Shown: positions 11,564-22,964 of the stretch, in pieces
How the letters are laid out: the number at the start of each line of letters is the position of its first letter
Numbering within the stretch: position 1 is the stretch's first letter
NCBI GenBank assembly: GCA_015501585.1
Contig: JADNRY010000148.1
Coordinates: 62,001 to 126,000 of the forward strand
Reading direction: 5' to 3'
From: Rhodocollybia butyracea
Taxonomy: Eukaryota > Basidiomycota > Agaricomycetes > Agaricales > Omphalotaceae
Length of the DNA stretch: 64,000 bases
Program-made: the position numbers and the translations under genes
Notes under the pieces: generated by a model
Database searches by the model: none
What the model saw: only the letters and a program-made list of their open reading frames with translations
Told to the model about the DNA's origin: nothing

Positions 11564-13158
11564 GGAGGGAAGACGATTTAGACGCGGGGGATGATGAGTC
11601 GGAGGGTGGGTCGGAAGATGTCGTCGTTAATGGGGATGGAGGTGTGGAATACGATGAGCTCGATCCAGATCCGGAGCCAGACCCGCATCTGCAGCGGAGC
11701 AAGGCCTTTGGAAAGCCTTTGAAGGTTGGAGAGGGAGGAGAAGAAAGGAGTTCTTATGGATAAGGATGAGTTGGTCACCGATGTTTCTTCCATCTTTTTA
11801 TCGTTCTCTTTTTCGATTTGACTTTTTTCGATTTGATTTACCCTAGATTTCGTCTTTGTTTCTCTTCAGCTATCTGTGGTTCCACATTCACATTCTCGAC
11901 TAGCCAGCTATGTTCATCATTCCCTCTTTTCGTCGTTTCAGTCATCACCGTTCCATCATTCAAACGTCTATGCTCTGCTCAAGCTACTATGTATCGTTTC
12001 TCTCCTCAATCTCTACCGATCATTCTGTTCCTGTTTCTCGTTTTGCCGATTTTACTTGCACGCTAGCTACTTATGATCACTTGCATCGACTTGCATATGC
12101 ATTACATACATACATCTTCTGTATATCTTTTGCATCGCTTCCGAATATTCTAATCCTTACTTTGCTTACTCAAACCCTACTAAGGTTTGAGAAGTGTCTA
12201 TGCGCATTTGACCTCTGTACCAGTAATGGCCATATCACCCAAAGACAGGGACAATGCTTGCATACCCCAATTGACAAGGTGTCTGAGATGGCAATAGCTA
12301 CCGCACTAATCCAACGCTAATCTAAACATTCGTGAGTTGTTCGTGGTGTTTTGAAGAGGCTCAGGTGAGCACAGGGAGGATAGACAATATCATAATCGCC
12401 CTGCGACTGTGAAACTAGTAAATTCGATATCCCAGGTACACTCGAGAGTGAACTGGGGTTTCGACGTATCGCTACTCTAGTTAAATAATAGCTAGTGATA
12501 AGATCATTTTGGCTAAAGAGTAAGGATAAACAATTATACGAAAGATAGGCCTAACGAGAGGGTTTCTCGCTCAACCTCTTAGAGGGGGCTGCCTCGTCTA
12601 CATGAAAGAGAAAACTTTAGGAAAAACATTCAACCCGATACTTCTTCTGGGCCTTGACATGATAGCGGGACTTCTTCATCCCGACACTATCTGTATGCTG
12701 TGAGCCAGGTTCCTCTGATTCACGCTAGAACACCACCTGCAAGTGCTAAATCCGGTCAAGTACATGCCTGAACCTACAACTTACAAGGTCACGGTGGACC
12801 CGACAAGCAGTGGTCCATAGGGCTTGCCTTCCATCAACTGGCTTTGATCATCTGACAAAGCTTCGATGAGTTAACCCAGGCGGGAAAGGCGTAGTCTGTC
12901 TTTGGCGAATATGATCAATGCTTTAACATAGTACGCTCGAAATAGTGTTACTGGCCAGGGCCCAGGCCCGGGCTTTAGGTGGTGTCAACGGGTGCACAAG
13001 GGGAGTAGGGGTTTGTGTAAGATATATCATTGTAGGGTACACGGGTTTATTCCTTCCGAGCCATATGCTGTTGGTATTGATAAAATGATAACACCTCGAA
13101 CTTACGGTCACGTTACCATTCCCCCTTGATTCCCCCTACTATACGTTAGACGCCGTCG
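11564..13158. other. 3' flank of the 9312 gene and non-coding stretch
   Basis: 11564-11763 holds the out-of-frame acidic tail described with the 9312 gene. 11790-12330 is T/C-rich non-coding DNA that is duplicated at about 18620-19170. No gene was recognised in 12330-13158. Confidence 0.45.
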
Positions 13159-13197
13159 GCTCACCTCAGTCCATATACAACGTTGACTGAGGTGAGC
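13159..13197. repeat. Perfect 12-bp inverted repeat (hairpin)
   Basis: GCTCACCTCAGT (13159-13170) is followed, after 15 bases, by its exact reverse complement ACTGAGGTGAGC (13186-13197). It lies about 380 bp beyond the 3' end of the minus-strand GTPase gene. It could be a hairpin terminator-like element or the trace of a small mobile element; no flanking duplication was found. Confidence 0.75.
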
Positions 13198-13580
13198 ACG
13201 ATGTGGGAACTTGGAAGGCCCGTAAATGCTTGGTGGTGAGACTTCAGTACACCAGCACATCTGGTAATCTCAAGCAATGTACATGAAGTATCGAGAGTAA
13301 TAAGTGGTGACTGCGACACCTTAAATGCGGATCCGACAATCATTTCTGAGTGTTTCGAAAAAAGAAAAAAGACATTTATGCTCTTGTTTATGCTATGTAA
13401 TGGTTTCAACCCTATATGCATCCCTCAGTTCCCCCGATCCCTAGAGATGTCATTCACGAATGCAGTGGAGACACTGTGAGCAGCTTCAGCATTGGGAAAA
13501 TTATTTCCTTCCTTGCAGCGCTACATCGTCCCAGTTGCCGTATCCTCGAACTTCATCCCTTTCACGCATCTCTTTCGCAA

Positions 13581-14383
13581 TCAGGGCATCAAGGTGAGAA
13601 TATAGTCGATCACCTTCTGAGGAGTGTCCGGAAATTCCCGCGTATATCGCATAAAGAGAGCGTCTCCTTCGATCAGTTCCTGGAATCTGATGTGCATGTC
13701 TCTCTCTCGTGCCTCGCCTTTCTCTTCGCTGACATTGTCCCAGAACGTGGTAAGCACCACAGTGTTCTTGAATGTATCGGCACCGCAGAGTTTTTTGAAC
13801 ATTGTGAGGGTTCGCTTGCTTTGCCTAGTACTGAACCTGGGCTCGGATATCTTTTGGAAGTACACGAGACCATCTAGCTTCCGATGAGCATCATACCTTC
13901 ATCAACGTTGATCATTAGTACAAGAATTAGATTGAAACAACGAACTTGCTCTTTGAATAAGAACTCGACAATCTTTTTCAAGATATCCGTGTCCGAAAAA
14001 TCACCGGCCTCAAAACCATCGACAGACTCATCAAAGCCCGGTGTGTCAAAAATTGTCACCTTGCGACCGCTGCTGGGATCAGTGAAATCAACACGCTGGA
14101 TGTCCACAATCGTTGACTCTATGCCCCGGCCTATTATGACTGTATCATCACCTGAGATCGACCGGACAAACTAAGAGCAGACAAAGGTCAGTAGAAGTGA
14201 AACAGATGAGGGATTTGACATCACAGATGATTTTCCTGTACCAACGCTTCCTATGACCCTGTAATTAACAAGCTGTAAGCCGCATATCTCAAGAGGAGGA
14301 GACACTTATTACGCTATGATAATGTTATCATCAGTGCTGGAAGCTTTAGCACTCCCCACTGTCATCGTAGGGTGTCTCCCCAT
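13581..14383 (-). CDS. AIG1/MMR_HSR1-type GTPase (fungal G-domain protein)
   Basis: Four exons on the minus strand: 14383-14313, 14258-14225, 14170-13950, 13896-13581, giving 213 aa. The G1 loop is GSVGTGKSS, split by introns and restored by splicing. A switch/G2 region GRGIESTIVDI follows, then G3 as IFDTPGFDES and later KISEPRFSTRQSKRTL, and VVLTTFWDNVSEEKGE in the G4 region where the usual NKxD/TKxD is replaced, as is common in this fungal group. Intron 3 has a GC-AG border (donor GCAAGT) and the frame joins perfectly across it (FKE-YDAHRKLDGL). The C-terminus is short. One base after YILTL, another frame continues as DALIAKEMRERDEVRG, so a one-base frameshift near 13590 has probably truncated the tail. 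It lies antisense between the 9312 gene and its duplicate. Confidence 0.75.
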
Positions 14384-14689
14384 TGTTGTCGTAGGGAGTA
14401 TGTAAGTGGCAAGACGAACTCTGAGCATCGACCTTAAATTACATCCAGTGTTCGATCGCTGCATGTACGACAACATACTTACACTGACCTGCGATTTATT
14501 CACGACATCGGAACACACCAGGTACCTGCACAAAAGAAACCTGTTGCTATTATTGATTAACTGCCTGAATTGGCATAAGCGTCTGGGAAACCAGTCGATA
14601 CTTGCTTTTTGGAAGGTTGAAACTGTAGGTATGTTGCGGTATCATCGATGAGGTGGCGTTCTTGATCAGTTTGAGGGCCACTGCACCTG

Positions 14690-16320
14690 CACGCACCACG
14701 CATGGGCTGCATGGCAAACTGTATCATTGCCGCTCCAGAGTCCAACCATTCGGCCCCTCCGAGTCTTTTCAGATCCCCATATCACCGTCTCAGACGGCAC
14801 TGCTGATGGACTACTTACAATGGAACAATTGCTCCTGCACGCTTTGGCAAAACCGCAAGCGCATTATCTACCAATACTAGATGCTACTACTACTACTTAG
14901 TGCTGTATCGATATGAAGGATATCCTCATTTCCTGCGTTTCAAGATCGAGATGGAGACGATGATTCAAATAGGCTTGACTGCAATGCTTTCGATTATGAG
15001 CAGCTGGAGCAAGGAGCTAGAAACGAGGGTGACGCTGGGAATAGGGACATGAAGAAAGGAAAGGTACTCAGGAACTACGTCAAAGACTACGGTGTAGAAG
15101 ACAACCTACGCCAAAGGTGTGAGTCAGGTTGGCTAAACGCGGGGAGTCAAGGGTAGGGAGGGGAAAGAGGATAGGGGAACTTGGGTGACGAGAATATCGC
15201 TGCTAACAAATTCAGTTCTCTTGGTCTGCTGACTGGGGTTCTCATGAGATCGTGTTCTGTTAATTTTTGAGTACTGCCTTTCGGTTTCAACCCGAGATCT
15301 TTTCTTCATCTTACTTTTCATTACTTTGTATAGTGTCTCTTCTGCGCTCCGCTCCTCTACTTCTTTCTCTACAACCAGCCACCGCCTCACCACAAACAAC
15401 ACACAAGCTGCCCTCTAACGAAGGCTTCCTGACAGAAATAGGAACAGGGGGGGGGGGGGCAGTCAATGTCAGATGAATCCTCAGATCCTGCCGTTCCTGC
15501 AAAACTCTCCATCAACAGTGATACCTCTCCCACCTCCAATACGACCACAAACGCAACTACAACTAGAACACCCAAAAAAAAAATCAAACATGTTAAAAAA
15601 GAACGCAGTGCCCTCATGAATCCAAGAGGAGTATATTAAAGAAGGCAATAACTCAAACCTACATGCTTCCGATTGTCGTGAGCCATTAGACCCTTTGGCG
15701 GCAGGGTAACTCGGGATGGTTGCCATCTCTTTGCTTGCATGTCATTGGAAATTCTCACCAGTATCAATCTGATATTAGAGTGAGCTCAATCTAGTGCTTT
15801 TTCGATGATACTTTAACCTCTGATCCTGATACCTACTACCCACTGCCTGTGCTGAATGCTATTTGAGATTTATTAACGTTATATGGTGATCATCGAGAGT
15901 ATGTAATTTTTTTACCTGGTATGTTACGCCTAAACCTTGTCCTTCTCAACGGGTTGCAATTCCTAAGCTTGTGCGTACCTTTTTTTACTACGCAGCATTG
16001 CACTCCTTCATAAGTTCTATGAACCTTGCGACCGCGAGGCGTTTCTCCCATGAAGACTCGTTCCATTTTGTAACAATGAACTGTTCTTTAGTGATGAAGA
16101 GGAATAGCAGGGTGTGCTGAGAAGGTGGAATGGTGTTTTAAACTTTAAAGAGGCTAAGGCAAGCAGAAGGAGAGGGTGAGGAATGTTATGGGACAGGGAG
16201 CAAGCGTGCAGTTGCAGGTGCGCATGCAAGCCCAGACTGCGAAACCTTCTAAGTTGAAACTTCAAAGAGTGAAGTATAGTCAGGAGATTGTAGTGATTGT
16301 CGGAATGGATGTGGATTAAT
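14690..16320 (+). pseudogene. Decayed duplicate of the 9312 gene (copy 2)
   Basis: Nucleotide-level matches to the 9312 gene run in the same order. 14792-15060 matches 9593-9850 (ACGGCACTGCTGATGGA, TATCTACCAATACTAGATG). 15120-15260 matches 10330-10500. 15350-15620 matches 10575-10990. 16080-16260 matches 11390-11550. Internal deletions, in-frame stops (for example TTAGTGCTG after the ATACTAGATG block) and a G10-11 run near 15450 break all frames. Intron sequence is retained, so this was DNA-level duplication and not retroposition. It ends just before the hAT-like element at 16346. Confidence 0.8.
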
Positions 16321-16345
16321 GTATGTATAGGAGAAGTCGGCGTGC

Positions 16346-16885
16346 CAGTGTTGTGGTTAAGACCTAAGACTTAATTAAGATTAAGGCCTTAATTTACTTC
16401 TTAATTAAGACCTAACTTCGTTGGAATCTTTAGTTAAGGGTTAGTTAGGTCTTAATAAGACATGTGATCAAGTGGCTTGCACATGGAACATGTCACAGCT
16501 GTGTTCTGGCACCCGTCCTTCTGCTCTGCAAATGGTATCCATGGTTGATTAACTGGAAAGGAGGTTAGATGACCGGGGAAGCTGGCATGCTCATGAGGTC
16601 CTCTAGGGAAGTGGAATTGGGGGGACATTCAATATTCTCGAAACTTGTTTGGGTGCAGTATTTAGTTGATAATGGAATCGCAAGCACAAAGAAGGACACT
16701 GAGATACTTGATGATGGTGCTTTGGATGGCTCTGGAGACAAGTACACTGGAAATTAATTGTTTTTACCTAGGCCTTAATTTGCACTTAGATTGCTATTAA
16801 TTTGCCATTAATTAACCCCTCAAATTAACCTATTAAGACCTAACTTCATTTGGTGGGGTTAATTAAGGCCTTAGCCACAACACTG
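16346..16885. mobile_element. Non-autonomous hAT-like element (MITE), 540 bp
   Basis: Terminal inverted repeats start CAGTGTTGTGG(T/C)TAAG(A/G)CCT at 16346 and, on the other strand, at 16885. The element is flanked by a perfect 8-bp target-site duplication CGGCGTGC (16338-16345 and 16886-16893), the length typical of hAT elements. Subterminal sequence is rich in TTAATTAAG and AAGACCTAAC motifs near both ends. Internal open frames are short and show no transposase. It sits between the two decayed duplicates of the 9312 gene. The intact target duplication implies a fairly recent insertion. Confidence 0.9.
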
Positions 16886-17369
16886 CGGCGTGCTCGGTTG
16901 ATATAGCCCGATGGTTGTTGACATCTTTGCAAAAGAGACCGCATCTAATCGCGAATTGGATATTCAAAGGTTTTTTAATAAACATGGAGAGCTCTTGAGG
17001 CTTGAAACTTGAGAACTTGAGCTTGAAACCGCACAAAATGGCCGTCGATGTACAGACCATCATGCATCAAGCTTAAAGCAGATCAGCAGGTGCCCGCGGT
17101 TTTGACAGATGCGCGGAGATAAGATATCACGGGTCACGGTCACGGTTACCAGTTCTCTTCACAACCATGATCACCCAAACATTATCATATTTCATGTAGC
17201 ACGGACACAGTAACGGAGCTTTCACTGATGGTATGTGCACTCTAGGTACTACAAGCTCTAACAACCCCGTTCTTACACAAGTTTTTATCCAGGCTCTGAG
17301 TACCAAAACGCCTTACCGATGGCATACTTGGACAAATATCTCCAGGGACTTGCCATTGCAGTATCTTCT

Positions 17370-19170
17370 CGACTGGCAACGAACTCGAACTCAAGTACTC
17401 GAGCTTCCAGCTTCCAAGGCTCTTAAGCTAGGCTATCTAAACATGGAAAGTTGAGGCCTGAGGGTAGGGAGGGTAAAGAAGAACAAGAGTGATGAGAGTG
17501 TTCCTGCAAGCAAATTCACGATTGTCTGTCACAGCGCCAGTGAGTCTCGTTCTCTCGGTCTGCTGAACGTGGTTCTCATGATGTATATCGTGTTTATTTC
17601 ATTTTTTAAATACCTTTCGCTTTCAACCTGGGATCTCTTCATCTTACTTCGTCGCTCCGCACCCTGTCTCTCTTCTATGCTACGCTACCATCCATTTCTA
17701 TCGAACACCTCATCACAAACAAAATGTTCTCCGACATCGATTCCAGGATGAACTCACGAGACAAGCAAGCCAAGCTCGTCAAATTTGGTAGACGTCCAAG
17801 GCTGATCCAGGTTCGTCGTCCATTGTGAAGGGTACAAAGGGAACAAAGACCTCAATGGCTTCCCAATAAGAAACAGAAACGGGGAGACCAACCAGAGGCA
17901 GATGGATCTCTGGACCCGGCTGCGAATACTAAACCCTCCAGCAACGGTGACAGCCCTTCCTTGGCCAACTCTGAATCCCTCAGCACCAATGGTACCGCCT
18001 TCCCCACGTCTATTGTGACCCAAACCCAACCGTGAATCCATCTGCCAAATCAAAAAAAACAATCAAAAACCCCACGGCTTCTTTACTTCAAAGCCTTCGC
18101 AGGCTTAGCCTTCCCCACACCAGCACCACTTCAAATACTCCCCCTCATCCCCAAAGAACAGCTCATACTCACAAAAAACACAAAGCCACTCCGACGTAGC
18201 CGTAGCGTTTGTGCCCGCTGAATTTGTGACCGTAACCGCAGGCGCAGCAGACACGGGTGAAGGTGTGTTAGTGGTCACCGAAGATGTCGGCCAATTCTGG
18301 TCCTGGCTCTTCATACCCTTCTTCTCCCCAGGCGTCTTCCCTCGTCTTCCCCGACTGTCCTTTGGGATCTCTGCCGCCAGGAACCGCCATGGAAACGGAC
18401 TCAACAGGTCATTCGGGTCACTACCATCCCAGCTGCCATTCTTATTTGTCCCGCTCGTCGTATTGGCATAGTTCCTCGAATGATGTGGATTTGGGGCGTT
18501 TGCGGTGGCACTGCGTTTCTTCTTTGAGCTCCATCCGGATCCGCATCTGCAATGGGGTTGGGCCTTTGGAAAGCCTTGGAAGGCTGGAGGGGGAGGAGAA
18601 GAAAGGAGTTCATATGGCTAAGGATTCGTTGATCATCTATGTTTCTTTCATCTTTTTTATGTGCTTTTTTCGTTTTGACGTTTTTGCATTTCATTTACCC
18701 TAGAATTCGTTTATGTTTCTCTTCAGGTTTCACATTCACACTTTTGACGAATCAGCTGTGTTTGTCATTCTCTCTTTTCGTTGTTTCAGTCATCACCGTT
18801 CCATCATTCAAACATTCATGCACATGCTACTATGTAGCGTTCACGCTTCTCCCCGTCTATACCGATCAATCCGTTCCTGTTTCTTGTTTGGCCAATTGCA
18901 CGCTAGTTACTTATGATCACTCGCATCGACTTGCATATGCATTACATACATACATCTTCTGTATATCTTTTGCATCGCTTCTGAATATTCTAATCCTTAT
19001 TTTGCTTCCTCGAATATTCCTCAGGTTTGGGGCGTCAAGATGCGTTTGAGCTTCGAATGTACCAGCACTGACCCTTGTCACCTGAAAACAGGGGCAATGT
19101 TTGCATACCCCGTTGACAAGCCTCTCAAATTGGTAATGGCGATAGCTATCACACTAATCCAAGTGTTGGT
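17370..19170 (+). pseudogene. Decayed duplicate of the 9312 gene with an internal inversion (copy 3)
   Basis: 17370-18075 matches 10270-10975 of the parent in direct orientation, including the intron (about 17540-17715). 18079-18525 matches the next parental segment (about 10975-11555) in reverse orientation: read on the minus strand it encodes FPWRFLAAEIP, EWLCVFCEYELFFGD and a truncated end. 18526-19170 resumes in direct orientation and covers the parental acidic tail and about 550 bp of 3' flank (11660-12330). An additional deletion of about 100 bp lies inside the inverted part. The 5' half of the gene is absent. No functional product is expected. Confidence 0.82.
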
Positions 19171-19536
19171 GAGTTGTTCAGTGTCTGGCTGCCGGCGGCT
19201 ATCCTTATATGAGCTCTTCATCATCTCAACTATTTGGTATCAATACAGACCGGCAACGGAGTTCTAGGAGGTCCTGGTAAAGCACGGCGCCTTTGTGACC
19301 AGTGCCAAAGATAGCCAAAGATAGCCAAAGATCCCTCTCAGCTGCAGGTAGTCACAGACTGTCAACTGACTCAGGAACAAATGTGAACAAGCGAATTTCA
19401 TTTGAATATCACTCTGATCTACCCTCTACGCTTCAGTACATACTGGTCCAGTTGATAATTTTTAACGCTGTCATAATGAACATCCCGTGGTGAGAGAAGC
19501 AAAGAGAGAGGATGCCTTCGAAGAATCGGAGTATCA
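19171..19536. other. Short non-coding stretch between the duplicate and the kinase
   Basis: No gene is recognised. A 12-bp GATAGCCAAAGA-like unit is tandemly repeated near 19308-19332. Confidence 0.4.
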
Positions 19537-20856
19537 CTAAGCAGGCACATGAGTATACCTGTATGTAGTGAATTGTTGTATAATCTGGAGAGCAGTAGGA
19601 CGAGCGCCAGGTGCTGCGGCACAACAATTGTTTTTCAAATACACCAGCTCTCGTGGGTCCCCAACATTCACCTGGTTGAGCGTTATGTTGTCATTCTGCG
19701 CATGGAGGGCACCATTGCGACGGGTGAAGATCTGTGGGTGAACACAAATAAGCATGAGCCAATGGAACCGACACCTAGAACTGACTATTTTCGCAATACA
19801 ACCAAACATATAAATATCCACCTCCATCGTACGAGGGGTGTTATCATCTCTTATCAATTCTGGGACAATGCTATAAAGTATGTGTCCGGGGAATTTATGT
19901 AGTGCCACTCTCTCAGTGTTTACTACAGGCTTTGCGAGCCCAAAATCGGCGATAATTGCACGTCCTTGATGCATGAAGATATTTCCCTAAAAGAGCAGGC
20001 TATATCTTAGTTCCGTGCAGGTAAAATTATGAAAGCCAAATGCTGACTGGGTGTAGATCTCCATGCACAAGACCGACCGCCAGACTGTGGAGGTGTGCCA
20101 GTCCATTTGCAACATCAAGAATCTGGGGGCAAGGTTATTCAGGAGTATGGTATAGCATATTGACGCACGAGGGCACACCGTCTTTGGTATGTTAAAGTGC
20201 TGTTGGTGTTCTCCGCATCCAGCCCGTCCTGAAGCTTTGGTTGATCAATACGTGGCATGACTAGGCGCAAGCCCGCACTTGGGGAAAACGTAAATCCAAT
20301 CAGTGAGAGCACATTTTCATGGGGAGTGACTTTCACCCAGGACTTGGCCTCGAGGATGAAAGCCTGTTAGTGTAATTCGTCAGGATGATAGTATCTTTGG
20401 TCTAATCGAACATCAGTACCTTCTTAACATCTTCGGTGCTCCACTTTAACCTATCAGGCTCGTCATTGATCGACTTTATAAACCGGTTACTATATAATGC
20501 AGGCAAACTCTTGCGAATTACTCATGGCCGGTTCTAGGGCTTGCAACGTGGCTGTTCCGTCCAAGACCTTAACGACTACACGGATGGCTGGGTGCGTGTG
20601 GTCAGGAGGCTGAGGGCACGTCCATTCTGCGGCGTAGACATTGCCAAAGGAACCTCTGCCAATTCTGACGCCAAGCGCGGGGTGCAGTGGGGCCACTTGT
20701 TGCGTCACATCAAGGAATCGGACGCGCTCATGGTCCGGCTGCTGTCGGACCTGCTGAAGGCGATTCTGCACAAGCTGGGAGATCTGAGCAAGTCTGGATC
20801 TCGACCGGTTAGCCCAGGTTCTGCCAAAAATAGGATAACATACGTAGGTTGGGCCA
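19537..20856 (-). CDS. Serine/threonine-type protein kinase (fungal HGDLHPGN class), possibly damaged
   Basis: Kinase subdomains appear in order on the minus strand. The glycine loop is GRGSFGNVYAAEW (about 20650), with the lysine region RVVVKVLDG, WVKVTPHENVLSLIGF with VMPRI (hinge), NGLAHLHS, then the catalytic loop VHGDLHPGNIF assembled across an intron (donor after CCA near 20056, acceptor at about 19988). These are followed by ADFGLAKP, PELIRDD with VDIYMFGC, and PGARPTALQII near the C-terminus. A 54-nt in-frame intron (GTCAGT...CACAG) probably lies near 19780-19735. The N-terminal exon is uncertain: an ATG at 20856 is upstream, but I could not join it in phase. Between VKVLDG and the exon with NDEPDRLKWSTEDV the frame appears to shift (about 20490-20530), so the gene may be inactive. 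Confidence 0.62.
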
Positions 20857-20900
20857 TTGCAATTTCAGTAATGAGAGTGAACCAGTATGGAGGGTGGTGA

Positions 20901-21500
20901 AGAAAATGAAGACAGCCTCTTGGGTTATTTTATACTAGGCAGAGGTGCTGCTTCTCACGGCCATCGAAGCTGAGAAAACGAGGGAGGAAGCGAAACTTTA
21001 ACTTTCAGCAGGAGCAAAAATGACAGAACCTGGATTCGCGTGCAGCCATTCAGCCATTCAAAGACTTCACGGCGTTCTCTGCTTAGAAGCAGCCGTTTAA
21101 ACCGCGAATTACTAACTCCTGTCTGGTGAATCAGATAGCATTAATAGACCAAATAAAAAGTATCGTCCAAGTACGTATCATCTGAAGGACTGCCTGCCAG
21201 CATCAAAAATGACAGAACCTGGAGTCTCACATTGAATCAAAAATGATAAAACCTAGGATTTGTGTGCAGCCTTGGTAGCCATTGAGTACAAATTGAAATT
21301 TTGTTGTGTATCCGAGGATTCGTCAATGGTGTCAGAGAAAGAATTTTGGAAAAAATATCCGTATGTATCTGTCCGAATATGCAGCCTACTCAGGGTAGTA
21401 AAGAACACAAAAAAGATAGTTTCTTTTTTACATATTCGGATCTTTCTCAGTATCTCTAAATGATTACGCTTGACAATCTAAACTGGTTACATATCAAGAT
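20901..21500. other. Non-coding stretch after the kinase promoter
   Basis: A motif AAAATGACAGAACCTGGA recurs at about 21015, 21205 and (diverged) 21240, indicating a local repeat. No gene is recognised. Confidence 0.4.
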
Positions 21501-21534
21501 ACTACATCAGGAAAAGCCATATACACTCTAGGAA

Positions 21535-21760
21535 CCCTGGGCCAACCTGTGGCCAACCTGAGGCCAACCTGAGTATATTTTTCAACTTGGGGCCAACTTG
21601 AGTATATTTGCCAACTTGGGGCCAACCTGAGTATATTTGCCAACTTGAGGTTCACTTGAGTCAACTCTAGTAACTTGGGTATAAGGCTTTTATTTAAATC
21701 AACTTGAGCCAACTTGAGTATAAGGCATCTACCCAAGGAAACTTGAGTTGAGTTGGGCAA
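21535..21760. repeat. Tandem repeat, about 29-bp units (CCAACTTGGGGCCAACCTGAG type)
   Basis: Five to seven variant units built from GCCAACTTGGGG/GCCAACCTGAG + TATATTT occur between 21535 and 21690 and fade out as CAACTTGAGT units to 21760. The open frame across it on the minus strand only reflects the repeat. The CAACTTGAG / CAAGTTGA core resembles the minisatellite at 38640-38930. Confidence 0.75.
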
Positions 21761-21933
21761 TATCAAACAAGCTTCAAGAACACAAGACACAGAAAAACTC
21801 AGCTGCTTCAGATTTTTCAATTTCCAATAGAATGACAAATAGAACGACTACGAGAATCAAAGGGTACCAATGTACAAGCCAACATAGCAATGAAACATGA
21901 CATAAATTCTGCCCACAGAAGTAAAATATATCC

Positions 21934-22269
21934 TCATCCCTGTTTAATCCTTCGACAATTCTGAGTCACTAATCTCTCTCTCAACATAAGCATAAACCCT
22001 TCTAGTAGTTCCAAAGCCTCAACTAGGTCTTCTAATGTAGTCTCTGGGTCATCCTCCAATGCACGTAGAGCCTGCTGCAACTGCAGTATCTTAGCAGAAC
22101 TTGTTCCGATTGTTCTAGTTTGCCCGTTGCTGTCACTACTGGGAGCTTCGGTGCCATCTACAACAGGTGTTCGCTCAGGTTTGAAACAAGGAGCAGCTTC
22201 AATGTACTCACCTTGTTTAGCTATGCATCCACATGTACTTCCGTTAACCCCACTGGTCTGGAACTTCAA
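21934..22269 (-). CDS. Hypothetical short helical protein or fragment
   Basis: An open minus-strand frame of about 111 codons whose C-terminal half looks genuinely protein-like: an acidic amphipathic helix region with LQLQQALRALEDDPE and LEDLVEALELLEGF. The upstream half contains a Cys/Pro-containing piece (CFKPERTPVVDG). No family is recognised and no exon partners were found. It could be the 3' exon of a lost gene or a transposon passenger. Confidence 0.3.
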   Translation of the reverse strand: MKFQTSGVNGSTCGCIAKQGEYIEAAPCFKPERTPVVDGTEAPSSDSNGQTRTIGTSSAKILQLQQALRALEDDPETTLEDLVEALELLEGFMLMLRERLVTQNCRRIKQG

Positions 22270-22469
22270 GGTCTCGTCAGTGTTTGAAGTGGCTCAGTGG
22301 CTCAGGTTGTAATCTCATCACCTTCGCATGAGTCATTCTAGTCTTGGCTTTCAGATAGGCTGAGAGGATTTCAAATTTGACCACTGGTGCAGATGTCAAT
22401 GCGGGGCAGGGAAGGTTTGTGGGAGAACTTGTTAGTATTGGTCTTTGAACGCGGCAGCGAAAGAAACAA

Positions 22470-22750
22470 ATTCCCATCGCGTGACTTGAGCGCCTATCGA
22501 CTTTCGGAACGTATCGGTAGTTGAATGACTTCAGGACGCCTTCATTAGTGAAAAGGCAAGAGTTGAACGGACTTAAACACTCACAATGAGCAGTGGAGGA
22601 GAGGATACAATTCCCATCGCATGACTTGAGCGCCTATCGGCTTTCGGAACGTATCGGTAGTTGAATGACTGCAGGACGCCTTTATTAGTGAAAAGGCAAG
22701 AGTCGAACGGACTTAAACACTCACAATGAGCAGTGGAGGAGAGGATACAT
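22470..22750. repeat. 140-bp tandem duplication
   Basis: The segment from AATTCCCATCGC (about 22469) to GGAGAGGATACA (about 22609) is repeated immediately downstream (22609-22749) at a period of 140 bp, with only a handful of substitutions. It is a recent tandem duplication in non-coding DNA. Confidence 0.88.
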
Positions 22751-22964
22751 GTGCCAAGCAGAATGGGGACAACGGACAGCACACAGGTTAGAGGAGAGAA
22801 GAGATCTAGGAGAAGAATGAACGCCAGGAATCACCGGCGGAGAGGAAACTGTGTGAATCAGTGAGGGAAATGGGAAGGCAGAAGAGCAATGGGAAGTTGC
22901 GGGCATGGGCGACAGGAGACGGTATGAGGTAGGAAAAGGTGGCACTGCAGGCAAGAGTCCCGTC

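Noticed and set aside
15440..15452. G-run as possible G-quadruplex or sequencing artefact
   Set aside because: A single homopolymer inside a decayed gene copy; no repeated G-tracts around it to form a convincing quadruplex.
20541..20900. Plus-strand open frame of 119 codons
   Set aside because: Antisense to the kinase glycine-loop exon; no similarity or splice context.
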